A stretch of 64,000 nucleotides of DNA, taken from positions 1-64,000 of IMG/VR virus record IMGVR_UViG_3300050821_003228; one strand, written 5' to 3'. The DNA is from a virus. Below the pieces are notes generated by a model. That model was not told the origin of the DNA, ran no database searches, and worked only from the letters and a program-made list of their open reading frames with translations. Shown piece after piece: positions 15,164-24,822 of this stretch (its first letter is position 1; each line of letters opens with the position of its first letter). Made by a program: the position numbers and the translations under genes.

Positions 15164-15470
15164 TAAAGTCAATAGCACAAGATTACAAAAGAATTTTTTA
15201 AGGAATTTGATTCGTGATGAAAGGCTTCATCCGAATAAACGATTTCTTGCTGTTCTTCTTCTTTCTCATCTAGAAGAAACCCACCCTCGGGCACTTCTTG
15301 AATCGTTGATTAAGGAACAATTTGGAACGCCGGAGAAGGCGAAGATACATAGTGATGGAGAAGGTGATATAGAAACAGCGTTAGATTCAAATGCAGCGAA
15401 GGAATTAAAAGAAGAATGGAAAACTATTCTTATGGAGGAGAATAATGCAAGTAGCGTTTCCACAGATTAG
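15150..15470 (+). CDS. hypothetical protein
   Basis: 106 aa, basic helical N-terminal half (RLQKNFLRNLIRDERLHPNK) and acidic C-terminal half. Overlaps the JAMM gene end by 14 bases. Not recognised. Confidence 0.6.
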   Translation: MKPDNKVNSTRLQKNFLRNLIRDERLHPNKRFLAVLLLSHLEETHPRALLESLIKEQFGTPEKAKIHSDGEGDIETALDSNAAKELKEEWKTILMEENNASSVSTD

Positions 15471-15660
15471 TAAGGAAGAGACACAGAAGTTTGCAAAGGT
15501 TTGGACGTATAATGGAATTGTTGTTTCACTAGATGATACGGCACTTCAGTTTGCAACTGACTTCTCGAATGTTTTATTGAGGCAGGTATTTTCAGGAATG
15601 GCACAGGCCGCACAGTTGGCGGAACAGAAACAAGAAGAAAAGAAAGTGGTGGTAGAGTAA
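15445..15660 (+). CDS. hypothetical small protein
   Basis: 71 aa; GGAGGAG before ATG within the previous gene. Helical C-terminus (AAQLAEQKQEEKKVVVE). Function unknown. Confidence 0.6.
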   Translation: MQVAFPQISKEETQKFAKVWTYNGIVVSLDDTALQFATDFSNVLLRQVFSGMAQAAQLAEQKQEEKKVVVE

Positions 15661-15902
15661 TGATAAATACACAATGTCAAGCTGATACCCAACCGCAAGT
15701 TGATAATGCGTGGGGTGGTAGTACATATACATATCCATATGGTCATGTTTGCCCGTATTGTGGGCGTTGCCGTGGTTGTGGCGGGCATCCTTATCCAACA
15801 AATCCATATTCTTGGCCCACCTATCCTTGGAATCAGCCAATTTGGTGTGGCACAACTAATGTGGGAAGTACATCGAACGATCAATATCAAGTATGGAACT
15901 AA
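15660..15902 (+). CDS. Pro/Tyr/Cys-rich small protein
   Basis: 80 aa with CPYCGRCRGCGG (knuckle-like cysteines) flanked by Tyr/Pro/Trp-rich sequence. Starts by TAATG overlap with the previous stop. Could be a zinc-binding virion component. Confidence 0.55.
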   Translation: MINTQCQADTQPQVDNAWGGSTYTYPYGHVCPYCGRCRGCGGHPYPTNPYSWPTYPWNQPIWCGTTNVGSTSNDQYQVWN

Positions 15903-16226
15903 ATGGGCATATTCAGTGGCATTACTACTAGTGACGGTGTGTTATTGGCAATAGCAGTAACTACTGCGTGGAATACTCGACAAACAAGCAAGATTAAATC
16001 AACTGGTGAAGCAACTCACATTTTGTCGAATAGCTCGATGGGTGAGCAAAAGAAGACGAATGTTGAATTAGCAACTCAGATTGCAAAACTTTCACATTAC
16101 ATTGCAACGTTAACTAATACTGAAGATGCTCGTATGGCCGCTTCTGCCGCCGATGTTTTAGTGAAAGAAAAAGAAGCTATTTATAAAGACCATCTAGTGA
16201 AGCAAGCAATTGTAGATGCGAAATGA
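15903..16226 (+). CDS. hypothetical protein with N-terminal hydrophobic segment
   Basis: 107 aa, GVLLAIAVTTAW near the N-terminus then helical, Ala-rich sequence. May be membrane-anchored; no family recognised. Confidence 0.55.
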   Translation: MGIFSGITTSDGVLLAIAVTTAWNTRQTSKIKSTGEATHILSNSSMGEQKKTNVELATQIAKLSHYIATLTNTEDARMAASAADVLVKEKEAIYKDHLVKQAIVDAK

Positions 16227-16366
16227 AATACGTAGATAAAACTTTTACACTTCCGGCGAATACTTCAAAAATATCTCAGAAGGAATGGGATCGAATTTTT
16301 AATGAAGCAGATAATAAAGAATTTGTTCGTGGGAGACAAGGAAGACGCGCCGATAGCAATAAGTAA
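16223..16366 (+). CDS. 47-aa basic protein
   Basis: MKYVDKTFTLPANTSKISQK... ending RGRQGRRADSNK. ATGA overlap with the previous stop supports translation, but its last 65 bases overlap the phosphatase gene in another frame. Confidence 0.4.
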   Translation: MKYVDKTFTLPANTSKISQKEWDRIFNEADNKEFVRGRQGRRADSNK

Positions 16367-16793
16367 GGATTTTGCAGTTGCTTCCATGTGCAAAGAGTCG
16401 CCTTATGGACACCGATATATGGTTGGATATAAAACCCCTGGTGCTACACCCGGCCCTGACTACTACTTTATTAAACGCGGTAAGCAATTTGCCGCTAACC
16501 TCATTGACATTGAAAACCCCAATTTTATACCAGAGGAGGTCATAAATCCGGCCCTCGACTTCATTCGTGAACATTATGATAAGGGAGAGAAAGTTTTAAT
16601 AAGGTGTGAGCGAGGAAAAAGTCGTTCGCCTTCAACTTGTTTGCTTTTTCTTCGTTCAATCGGAGAAATGCCGTATTCATTCAAAACGGCAGAGAAGATA
16701 TTTAAAACGCTTTATCGTCCGTATGATCCGTCTAACGGAATTCGTGCTTATGTTCGGACTCATTGGAATGAAATAGGAAACAAAAATGGCTGA
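16302..16793 (+). CDS. dual-specificity-type protein phosphatase
   Basis: 163 aa. NLFVGDKEDA near the N-terminus is the usual DSP opening, and IRCERGKSRSPS carries the Cx5R signature (Cys102, Arg108) with the following Ser. Predicted to dephosphorylate protein or RNA 5' ends. It ends overlapping the next ATG. It belongs to an accessory set with the JAMM protease between virion operons. Confidence 0.8.
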   Translation: MKQIIKNLFVGDKEDAPIAISKDFAVASMCKESPYGHRYMVGYKTPGATPGPDYYFIKRGKQFAANLIDIENPNFIPEEVINPALDFIREHYDKGEKVLIRCERGKSRSPSTCLLFLRSIGEMPYSFKTAEKIFKTLYRPYDPSNGIRAYVRTHWNEIGNKNG

Positions 16794-17433
16794 TAAACCG
16801 GCTGAACAAGCGCCTGAGTTATTAAGGAAAATTCTTAAAGGTCCGGTTGAGGATGGGCTATATACTGTTCCGACAGAAAAGTTAACAGTTGAAGAGGAAA
16901 CCGAAGCAGCCAAGAGAAGGATGCGTTGGGTAAGAATAGCTGATTACGCTGATGAGACATGCGGTATATCAAACACTCTTGATCCTGAAGCTGCTTATTT
17001 ATGTGGCGGGCGGGAAGATGGATCGTCATCTCCCTGTAATATGTTTCGTGGCAATGGTGATAATCGTTGCCTAATACTTGAGGGCGGGCCGATGAAAAAG
17101 CCTCACCTGTCTTCTTGTGGTAAATGGGAAATTCGTAATGATGGTGATCCCGAGGGTGATTCTTGTCATAAAGGATTTTTTTCTGCTGCTGATTTAAGTT
17201 TTGGCGTTACTAAGAATCCGCAGGGTTGGGGATGCGTTCGTTGTGAATACGGGCAGAAGTTTATGCCGGAACCTGACTCTGAAGGTCGAACACGTTTCTG
17301 TCAACTTGCTAATATCGCTGTAGGAGAAAAAGCTTGTTGTCGTAGAAATGAAGCGATAAAGATTGAAGAAAAAGAAGAATCGAAAGATAAAGCGCTAGAT
17401 TCAGTGAAAGACATATTGGGTGGTAAAGGATAA
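16786..17433 (+). CDS. hypothetical Cys-rich protein
   Basis: 215 aa with about a dozen Cys in pairs (CGISN, YLCGG, CNMFRG, CVRCEYG, CCRRN), probably metal binding. The C-terminus DSVKDILGG is repeated at the N-terminus of the next protein. Start overlaps the phosphatase stop. Confidence 0.6.
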   Translation: MADKPAEQAPELLRKILKGPVEDGLYTVPTEKLTVEEETEAAKRRMRWVRIADYADETCGISNTLDPEAAYLCGGREDGSSSPCNMFRGNGDNRCLILEGGPMKKPHLSSCGKWEIRNDGDPEGDSCHKGFFSAADLSFGVTKNPQGWGCVRCEYGQKFMPEPDSEGRTRFCQLANIAVGEKACCRRNEAIKIEEKEESKDKALDSVKDILGGKG

Positions 17434-17438
17434 AAGAT

Positions 17439-17735
17439 ATGGCAATGGATTCGGTAAAAGATATATTAGGCGGGCACGAAGCACATAAACCGGCCAAGAA
17501 AATAAAAGAAATTCGTCATCGTCATGGTGCAGATGGTTCGCATATATTTGAGCACCACCACACCCATCCAGAACATCACCCGATGGAAGAACATACTGCC
17601 CCACACGATGATGCCGCTATCGAACATTTTATGCAGAATGCTACACAACCGGCAGAAGGTCAGGCGGAAGCCGAAGCTGGACAGCATGGAATTCCTGAAG
17701 GAACTCCGGGCGCTCCTCCACCGATGGTAGGATAA
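17439..17735 (+). CDS. His-rich protein
   Basis: 98 aa: MDSVKDILGG, then a His cluster (FEHHHTHPEHHPMEEH) and a low-complexity Pro/Gly tail. The shared DSVKDILGG suggests a common docking motif with the preceding protein. His richness suggests metal binding. Confidence 0.55.
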   Translation: MAMDSVKDILGGHEAHKPAKKIKEIRHRHGADGSHIFEHHHTHPEHHPMEEHTAPHDDAAIEHFMQNATQPAEGQAEAEAGQHGIPEGTPGAPPPMVG

Positions 17736-17743
17736 GGCATGTA

Positions 17744-17998
17744 ATGGTTCCCGAGGGTTGGCATTTTTATAATCCTAAAACGGGCGAAGAAATAAAGGAA
17801 ACTATGGTACATAATAAAGGTTTATATCATGCGATAAATCATCTTCATAAAGGCGGGTTGCATAAGGTACTCCATGTGCCTGAGGGAGAAAAAATTCCGG
17901 CTGAACGGCTTGAAGCTGCTCGACACTCAACGAACAGCCACGTTAAACATATGGCCGATTTCGCGCATGTGTTAGGTGGTTTTCATCATGGTAGTTAA
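17744..17998 (+). CDS. hypothetical His-rich protein
   Basis: 84 aa (YHAINHLHKGGLHKVLHVPEG). Also ends GGFHHGS. Overlaps the next signal-peptide protein by 11 bases. Not recognised. Confidence 0.55.
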   Translation: MVPEGWHFYNPKTGEEIKETMVHNKGLYHAINHLHKGGLHKVLHVPEGEKIPAERLEAARHSTNSHVKHMADFAHVLGGFHHGS

Positions 17999-18416
17999 GT
18001 TATTGAGTTTAGTTTTATTACTTTGTTCATTCTGTTTTGTTTCTATAGCACAAGAATTGCCCGGCGCACCTGTTCCTCAAATTTCAGTTGAACATCCAAA
18101 ATTTTTTGATGGTTGGCAACAAGGAAAAGATCACATTCGGACAAATAAGCAGACGATGAAAAGTCCGTGGTTTTGGGCACCTGAAATGATGATGTATAGT
18201 GCCGTGATTATTGATGTAAAAATAAATCAAGGACTTCCAGCAACTAGGGGGTTGAGCGGTAAAGAAATGTACCTTGATGCTTTATTGCCCGCTGTAGCAT
18301 GTACAGGAATGCATTATGTTGCAGATCGTTGGGTATGGCGTCCAGTTGGATTAGGATTAGTTGGTTATTTTATTGTTAGACATACGAATGGAGCAGCAAG
18401 ACAGGTGTATCCGTGA
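17988..18416 (+). CDS. exported or membrane protein
   Basis: 142 aa from ATG; signal peptide VVKLLSLVLLLCSFCFVSIA with probable cleavage before QELPG, then a second hydrophobic region (PVGLGLVGYFIV) near the C-terminus. Unusual for the inside of a virion operon; may act in the envelope. An in-frame GTG at 17976 is the alternative start. Confidence 0.6.
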   Translation: MVVKLLSLVLLLCSFCFVSIAQELPGAPVPQISVEHPKFFDGWQQGKDHIRTNKQTMKSPWFWAPEMMMYSAVIIDVKINQGLPATRGLSGKEMYLDALLPAVACTGMHYVADRWVWRPVGLGLVGYFIVRHTNGAARQVYP

Positions 18417-18432
18417 GGAGTAGGTTTTTAGA

Positions 18433-19488
18433 ATGGACAAAAAAGATGTACGATTAGCTTTAGTTTTTAAGGACTTTTGTGCTTGGTTACATGTTTCGTG
18501 TATTGGACTGAACATCGCGGGTTATACAACGGCAAAAGTATTACAAGAGAATGGTATTGATACAGTAGTATTTCCGGTACGTGACAATATTGATGTTGTC
18601 AATGATATTAATAAGTATAATCAAGAACATGATGTAAAATTAACGCATGTAGTAATTGCGGCCCCTTGGTTGAGTGTTTTTGATCTTCGTGCAATCTTAA
18701 CGGCATACCCTGATATTCAATTCTGTATTGAATCACATTCAAATGTAGGTTTTCTTCAGGCCGATCCCGGTGCTGTTGAATTACTTCGTGAATATTTGAA
18801 GTTGATGAATGAGTTTAGTAATTTGCAAGTGGCCGGTAACTCGCCTTTCTTTGTAGAATGGCTTGAACTCGCTTATGGTCAAGAAGTTGTATTACTTCCT
18901 AATTTATATCCGTTAGAAAGGCATAATAAACGTCCTGCATGGGACGGCGATCCTTTAAAAATTGGTGCGTTTGGTGCGGTTCGTCCTGAGAAGAATTTCA
19001 TGACTGCCGCTGCCGCTGCCGTTGTAATTCAAAAAGAATTGAATGTTCCGGTTGAATTTCATATGTCAACGGGCGGCGAAGGTGATCAAGGTCGTGTAGC
19101 TCCTGCAATTAAGCAGATGACTGATGGAATTGAAGGATTTACCCTTGTTCGTCATGATTGGGAATTGTGGGATAAGTTTATTAAGCGCGTGTCAAACATG
19201 GATTTATTGATTCAGGTTTCATACACTGAATCATTCAATATGGTTACTGCTGATGGTATTTCAGTCGGTGTCCCCTCTGTTGTGAGTCCCGCTATTTATT
19301 GGGCACCTGAGAATTGGAAAGTTAATCCTGATAGTGCCGTCGCGGTCGCGCATCTCGGTGAAGAGATTCTGTTGAGTGAGAAGCTGAAGAATGAAGGATT
19401 TCACTCATTGAAGCGACATAATGAATTAGGTTTGAAAAATTGGTTCAGATTTTTAGGAATACCAGAACATCATTGGTATGATTTTTAG
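18433..19488 (+). CDS. GT4-like glycosyltransferase
   Basis: 351 aa. The C-terminal half has GAFGAVRPEKNFMTAAAAAV and YTESFNMVTADGISVGVPSV, the phosphate-binding and E-x7-type nucleotide-sugar motifs of GT-B (family 4) enzymes; the N-terminal half is a Rossmann-like acceptor domain. It may glycosylate a virion protein, phage DNA or a host surface sugar. Lies directly upstream of the large terminase gene. Confidence 0.75.
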   Translation: MDKKDVRLALVFKDFCAWLHVSCIGLNIAGYTTAKVLQENGIDTVVFPVRDNIDVVNDINKYNQEHDVKLTHVVIAAPWLSVFDLRAILTAYPDIQFCIESHSNVGFLQADPGAVELLREYLKLMNEFSNLQVAGNSPFFVEWLELAYGQEVVLLPNLYPLERHNKRPAWDGDPLKIGAFGAVRPEKNFMTAAAAAVVIQKELNVPVEFHMSTGGEGDQGRVAPAIKQMTDGIEGFTLVRHDWELWDKFIKRVSNMDLLIQVSYTESFNMVTADGISVGVPSVVSPAIYWAPENWKVNPDSAVAVAHLGEEILLSEKLKNEGFHSLKRHNELGLKNWFRFLGIPEHHWYDF

Positions 19489-19496
19489 GGGGAGAA

Positions 19497-21497
19497 TTGC
19501 TGATCAGTACATTAAGAAAGTTGGCAGAATCGTGTCTTACAAACGAGCACTTTCAACATAAAGATAAAACTGATAAGCAAATTCGGGAGTTAGCTAAGAA
19601 AAGTTTCATGCGTCTCCCGATAAGTCAGGCTGAGGGGGTGATCACATCTTGGTCTAAACGGTGCCGTGAAGAAAATATTGAACCTAGTTTAGAAGAATTG
19701 CACTATCTGCGTTTTCTCGCCCAGACAAACCTGTTTTTCCTTTGTCACCTTCTTGAACGTTACAACAAAGTAGATGAAAAAACGCATCAAGATGTATGCA
19801 ATGCTTTTTTCGTTTCTAAAGACCCAACCTTCAAGACATTTGAAGATTTCGCAAAAGCTTATGTTGGATTGAAGGATCGCCTTCTTTTAGTACCTCGCGG
19901 CGGGTTTAAGTCGTCAATTGATATTGCTGACATTGTACAGTGGCTTATATGCTTTCCTGAAACTACAGTTCTTGTATTGACTGGCGTGTATGCGTTGGCT
20001 AAAGATTTCGTTGGCGAGTTAGCTAGTCATTTCACGCTTGAAGAAATCGGGCGTGATGCAAAAGATCATCCTAAGTATGGTCCTAAGAAGTTCATGGATA
20101 ATACGAGAAGTATTTTTCAAGTTCTATTTGCTGAACATACTGTAACGCCTAACGAATGCCGTGATACTGAATTTCAAGACCCGGCCAGTTTGTTACTTGA
20201 TAAAGAGCCGTCAGTGATGGCGGCATCTATTGAACAGAACTTGTCAGGATGGCACTTCGGCATTATGAAGTTGGATGATGTCGTAACAAATGAAAACAGT
20301 TTAACTATTACACGTCTTGAGGCAGTTAACCGTCAGGTTGATGTTAATCGAGCTATGTTGCATCCCTTCGGCTTCTTTGATCTTATAGGTACGTGGTACG
20401 ACGAAAGCGATGTCTATGGATTGAGTATCAAGAATGAAGAACGTTTCGCTGAAGAAGAAGGATTGAAGCATAAAGTTCTTGGTTCTGTCTGGGATGGTTA
20501 TTTTAACAGTGAAGTAACGATGAAGATTTATCTTCGTTCGGCATGGTGGCCGACTGAAGAAGCAAAGAAGGCCGGCAAGATTGAAGAGGAAATGAAGAAA
20601 GAAGATTGGATTCTTTGGTTTCCTGACCGTCTTCCTTATGAATTTCTTATTCGTGAAAAGAAAAAGAATGCTGAAGGATTTGCTATCAAATATGAGAACA
20701 ATCCAAGGAAAGTACATCAAGTAAAGTTTCCTCGGGAATTGTTGATCAGAAGGACTATTCCAGCAACTTATCTTCCACAAACGGGATTGATTATTTCTGC
20801 CGTTGATACGGCATATTCTGTTAAGAGTTGGGCCGATTATACAGTGATGGTAACTGCTATTATTTATGGCGGGATATTTTATATTATAGATGTACTTCGT
20901 GGAAAATTCAATGAATATGAACTTCCGAAGGTCATTGCTACAACCGGGCATAAGTGGAAACCGAAGAGAATAGCGATTGAAGATTCGGTCGGTGTTCGTT
21001 GGTTCAGTCGAGAATTGAAGAGAGAGATGGATACTCTTCAAATTAGTATTCCAGTCGAATATGTTTCACTTGGAACTGGTACGAAGGCGAAATCGAAGGA
21101 ATTGAAAGCGAAGCCGGTCGTTAGGTTACTTGGTGATGAGAGGATGTTCTTCTCTAATTCATGTGCTGGATTAGAAGAATTATATAAAGAATTAGAGAAT
21201 TTTGGAACCGCATCAAGTACACACGATGATGTTGTTTCTGCATTGTCAATACTTGTCGATCAGTTCGGCGGGTATGCCGATATGGATTCTCGGGCCGGAA
21301 TGGTCAGCACGCAATTCGTTGCTGATCAAAGATCAAAATTGAGACATGATTTGATTTACGGACTCGGGCAGTTTAGCAAATTTAATAATAATTACGCGAT
21401 TGAAGACAATCCAGTTACAGTCTTTCAACAAGAGAATCAACAACAGGAATCATTTCGAGATATTGACCCTTTCGAGGAAGCCGGTTTGTTAGGATAA
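19497..21497 (+). CDS. terL: terminase large subunit
   Basis: 666 aa. ATPase: Walker A PRGGFKSS near 133-140, Walker B GIMKLDDV with Asp260-Asp261. RNase H-like nuclease: VDTAYS with Asp437, IAIEDS, and a late THDDVVSAL. Powers DNA packaging and cuts the concatemer. Starts with TTG preceded by AGGGGGAG. No small terminase was identified nearby. Confidence 0.9.
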   Translation: MLISTLRKLAESCLTNEHFQHKDKTDKQIRELAKKSFMRLPISQAEGVITSWSKRCREENIEPSLEELHYLRFLAQTNLFFLCHLLERYNKVDEKTHQDVCNAFFVSKDPTFKTFEDFAKAYVGLKDRLLLVPRGGFKSSIDIADIVQWLICFPETTVLVLTGVYALAKDFVGELASHFTLEEIGRDAKDHPKYGPKKFMDNTRSIFQVLFAEHTVTPNECRDTEFQDPASLLLDKEPSVMAASIEQNLSGWHFGIMKLDDVVTNENSLTITRLEAVNRQVDVNRAMLHPFGFFDLIGTWYDESDVYGLSIKNEERFAEEEGLKHKVLGSVWDGYFNSEVTMKIYLRSAWWPTEEAKKAGKIEEEMKKEDWILWFPDRLPYEFLIREKKKNAEGFAIKYENNPRKVHQVKFPRELLIRRTIPATYLPQTGLIISAVDTAYSVKSWADYTVMVTAIIYGGIFYIIDVLRGKFNEYELPKVIATTGHKWKPKRIAIEDSVGVRWFSRELKREMDTLQISIPVEYVSLGTGTKAKSKELKAKPVVRLLGDERMFFSNSCAGLEELYKELENFGTASSTHDDVVSALSILVDQFGGYADMDSRAGMVSTQFVADQRSKLRHDLIYGLGQFSKFNNNYAIEDNPVTVFQQENQQQESFRDIDPFEEAGLLG

Positions 21498-21500
21498 ATT

Positions 21501-23600
21501 ATGGCAGAGTTTTTAGTGGCAGACGGTAATCCGAATGCTTCACTTGTAAAAGAGGATTACAATTCGGATGGTTCATTAAAAACTAAAGCTGCCGATCTTG
21601 CACTAGTTTGTCAATCTGCCGTTGCCGCTGAATCATTTATTGCATCAAAACAGTGGGGATTGATGTGGCGCGATTCGGATTTACTTTTCCAGAGTCCGCG
21701 ACCGATGGAAGTTTGGGAGAACACATATATATTATCTCCTAACGTGCAAAGATTTACCGTTGCACAGGTTTGTAATGCGATTGTTCCACAGTTGTATAAA
21801 GGGTTGTTTTATGATGATCCTCCGATGATTCTTCGCCCACGTCCGGGCACGTCCCAGACTGTCGTAGATGCGAAGACGGCTCTATTCTCATACCTTCTTG
21901 ATCAATGTAATTTCAAGAGAGAAACGAAATGGGGATTAGAACAAATGACGTTCCTTGGAACGGGCATCTGGAAGTGGGGCAAAGAATACAAGAAGATTCA
22001 GATTAAAAAAAGGAAAGCAACTGTCGCAGACATTCCTACTGGAACTGTAACAGGACCGTCAACTGAGCAAGTTGTCACTGATGAAAAGCCACAGATTACG
22101 ATTGAAGAGAAAACAATTTGTCATCCGTTCTTTGAGTGGCGTTCACTTCAGCAAGTTCTAGTTGATCCACATACTCCTGTAGGCGACATTCGTTTCGCAG
22201 ATTTCGTCTGTGATGTGCGCTATATGGACTGGTATCAAATGAACGATTTGAAAGAATCGGTTACTGATGCCGAAGGTAAGTTGATGGATGGGTGGGAATT
22301 TCCGCCCGATATGATGGACTGTTGGCTTCCGCCGATGGCCGAAAACGCGGCCCCGAAGTTGATGTCTGATCAACAGACTTATACAACAGGAATCGTGCAT
22401 CACGCGCAAGATATAAATATCTCTGTTAGTCCTGATGCATTGTTTAAAAAATTAGAAGTTATTGAATATTGGGATAAGAAGAGGAAGATACTAGTACTTA
22501 ACCGTAAGAAGGTTATTTACAGGGGTGACAATGAGTTTCATGAAATTCCGTTCTTATCTGCTAATAATTGGAATCGTCCAAAGGCATTTTATGGAATGGG
22601 ACTCGGCTTAATAGTAGGTCAGAATCAACGTGTTGATCAAGGCACAATTAACGCTATTTTGAAGATGTTGTCTCTTGGCGTTAACCCGGTTTATCTTCGT
22701 AATCGTAATGCAAATTCGCCAACCCAGATGTTACGTTCCGGTTTAGGCAGGATATTAACAGTTGATGGGGAAATTGATAAAGCATACAAATTGTTAGAGA
22801 CGCCGAAGGTTCCGGGCGAAGTATGGAACGCTTTAGCTGAATCACAGCGAGCGACTGAATCAAGTTCGGGCGCTGATGCACAGTTAGTTCAAGGAAGTTC
22901 AGCAGGACCGCGTAGTTCTATGGGCAGGACTGCAACAGGGGCATCAACATTGGCCGGTGCTTCGGCTACGAGGTTAGACGGGCCGCTTGATAATTTCATT
23001 GAGCAAGTATTCAAACCGTTTCTTTATATTCTTGATAAATTAGTCTTCGAGTACATGACAGATCGAGAGATTATGGATGTTCTTGGTAAGGAGCTAGGCT
23101 CTGCCTTCCGAGTAGACATGCAAGAGTTTCATGATGCTGTTATAGAATATGAAGTACTAGCGGGGGCGAGCCTTTCAGCGAAGCGTCAAATGGCGCAGTC
23201 ATTAACACTGATTACTCAGATTTTTGAGAATCCGACAATTCAACAGAATCTTGCTGAAATCAATGGTGAGTATATCGACTTCAAACCGATCCTCAATATG
23301 TGGATGGAAGCGAGCGAATGGAAGAATCGTCAGGATATTATTAAACCTTTGACACCTGAGATGAAGCAAAGGATGCAGGAGAAGTCTCAGGCCGCGCAAC
23401 AGCAATCACAGGCTAATGTTCAGGCGCAAAGTAACCAACAAAAATTTGAAGCTAAGGCTCAGTTGGAAGACCAAGCAAACGACAATCGCATAAAACGTGA
23501 CATCGTGCGCGAAGCATTTAGGCATGATAGTATGAACGAGGCAGTGACCGGCGAAGCAAGTGATGTCACCGGTTTACAATCTGGTCCTGAAGTAGTTTAA
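21501..23600 (+). CDS. portal protein
   Basis: 699 aa. Order (directly after terL), size and features such as RFTVAQVCNAIVPQLYKGLF and a long C-terminal Gln-rich coiled tail (QQQSQANVQAQSNQQK) fit a podovirus-type portal with helical barrel, forming the packaging vertex. Confidence 0.8.
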   Translation: MAEFLVADGNPNASLVKEDYNSDGSLKTKAADLALVCQSAVAAESFIASKQWGLMWRDSDLLFQSPRPMEVWENTYILSPNVQRFTVAQVCNAIVPQLYKGLFYDDPPMILRPRPGTSQTVVDAKTALFSYLLDQCNFKRETKWGLEQMTFLGTGIWKWGKEYKKIQIKKRKATVADIPTGTVTGPSTEQVVTDEKPQITIEEKTICHPFFEWRSLQQVLVDPHTPVGDIRFADFVCDVRYMDWYQMNDLKESVTDAEGKLMDGWEFPPDMMDCWLPPMAENAAPKLMSDQQTYTTGIVHHAQDINISVSPDALFKKLEVIEYWDKKRKILVLNRKKVIYRGDNEFHEIPFLSANNWNRPKAFYGMGLGLIVGQNQRVDQGTINAILKMLSLGVNPVYLRNRNANSPTQMLRSGLGRILTVDGEIDKAYKLLETPKVPGEVWNALAESQRATESSSGADAQLVQGSSAGPRSSMGRTATGASTLAGASATRLDGPLDNFIEQVFKPFLYILDKLVFEYMTDREIMDVLGKELGSAFRVDMQEFHDAVIEYEVLAGASLSAKRQMAQSLTLITQIFENPTIQQNLAEINGEYIDFKPILNMWMEASEWKNRQDIIKPLTPEMKQRMQEKSQAAQQQSQANVQAQSNQQKFEAKAQLEDQANDNRIKRDIVREAFRHDSMNEAVTGEASDVTGLQSGPEVV

Positions 23601-23614
23601 CTCTGGGAGGAGAA

Positions 23615-23923
23615 ATGGAATTAACACAGGTGGAACGTGCTCAATTGAGTGCGTTCCAAAGTACTGAAGGTTTTCAACTCATTTGTTTGATTATGAAAAA
23701 TGAGTTGATCAAATTTAACACAGCTTTATTGAACGCAAAGAAACCGGAAGACGTTTTAATAGCCCATAATTTAGCATCAGCGGCGGCTAAATTTTATGAA
23801 GGTGTATTGAATACAATTGAAGCTGAAATTGCAATTTATACAGGAACACCAAAACCGGGGGATCGTCCATTTGATGTCACCGATGGCGTACTAGATTTAC
23901 AGAATTATGTTGAGGAGGAGTAA
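23615..23923 (+). CDS. hypothetical protein
   Basis: 102 aa, helical, preceded by GGGAGGAG. Lies between portal and scaffold; stop overlaps the next ATG (TAATG). Possible head-assembly accessory. Confidence 0.6.
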   Translation: MELTQVERAQLSAFQSTEGFQLICLIMKNELIKFNTALLNAKKPEDVLIAHNLASAAAKFYEGVLNTIEAEIAIYTGTPKPGDRPFDVTDGVLDLQNYVEEE

Positions 23924-24822
23924 TGGAAAATCAAATAGAAGAGAATGTAATAGAGACGAAGGAATTTGTTTATCGTTATCAGCCGGTCGATAGTCTTGGC
24001 CGGAAATTAGGTGCGGAGCAAGTTTTCAAGGGCGCGACTGCTCAAGAAGTGCTTGATAAGGTTGCTGAAGCTAATAAGAACTTAATTCAATTGAATCGTA
24101 ATTTGAAGAGGAGTTTACGTCTTGGTGAATTTGAGCGAGAAGAGTTGCCGAATGATGCGGCTAAGATTAGAAATAATCAAATTCTTCAACCGAGAGAATT
24201 GACGCTGGAAGAAAAGGCGCAATTCGCAAGAGACATTCTTGACCCAGAAAAATTTGATGATGTTAATAACAGGATTGTAGAAGCGCAACTCGGCGCTAAA
24301 CCTGAAGAGATTCGCAACCGTATCAATAGTCAGGAACAGAGGTTAGCTAATATTGAAGCGCGTCAGGAAGCTGAAGCGTTTTCAATGGCAAATCCTGATT
24401 ACTTCGTTTGTGTAGATAATTTCAAGACGATCACGGCTTGGATGGTGAAAAATGAACTTCATCCAGTTCGTGAGAATTTTCAACTTGCTTATGACACTTT
24501 GAAAGCGGAGGGACTGATTATTGAAGCGCCAGTTAAAGAGATTATTCCTACTCCTGCTATTCATTCAGTTCCACCTGTTGAAGTCGCGCCGGTTATACCT
24601 GTTACACCACCTGTTCCGCCAGTATCAGCAGCTAGAGTCGCGCCTTCAGGATTGACTCGTGAATTAGCATCAGATGCGGGCACTCCTCCAGTGAAAACGA
24701 CATTGACAATTCGTGATATTGAAAGAATGCCTTCAGCAGAATATAAAGATCGTCTATTGCATGATAAGAATTTTGCAAAAGCGGTCGATGAATTGTATAC
24801 CAAGAAGGTAGCGCGTGATTAG
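23923..24822 (+). CDS. scaffold-like protein
   Basis: 299 aa, charged helical first half (NKNLIQLNRNLKRSLRLGEF, LTLEEKAQFARDILD), a Pro/Val-rich hinge (APVIPVTPPVPPVSAA) and a short basic C-terminus (AVDELYTKKVARD) of the type that docks on capsid protein. Position upstream of the capsid gene fits a scaffold. Confidence 0.6.
   Translation: MENQIEENVIETKEFVYRYQPVDSLGRKLGAEQVFKGATAQEVLDKVAEANKNLIQLNRNLKRSLRLGEFEREELPNDAAKIRNNQILQPRELTLEEKAQFARDILDPEKFDDVNNRIVEAQLGAKPEEIRNRINSQEQRLANIEARQEAEAFSMANPDYFVCVDNFKTITAWMVKNELHPVRENFQLAYDTLKAEGLIIEAPVKEIIPTPAIHSVPPVEVAPVIPVTPPVPPVSAARVAPSGLTRELASDAGTPPVKTTLTIRDIERMPSAEYKDRLLHDKNFAKAVDELYTKKVARD

Noticed and set aside
15700-15954. Alternative frame over the Pro/Tyr/Cys-rich gene
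   Set aside because: The other frame starts at a TAATG overlap with the upstream gene and has the CxxC pattern; this one lacks a ribosome site.
20301-21041. 246-aa open frame on the minus strand
   Set aside because: Antisense to the terminase gene, no ribosome site, low-complexity composition typical of a shadow frame.
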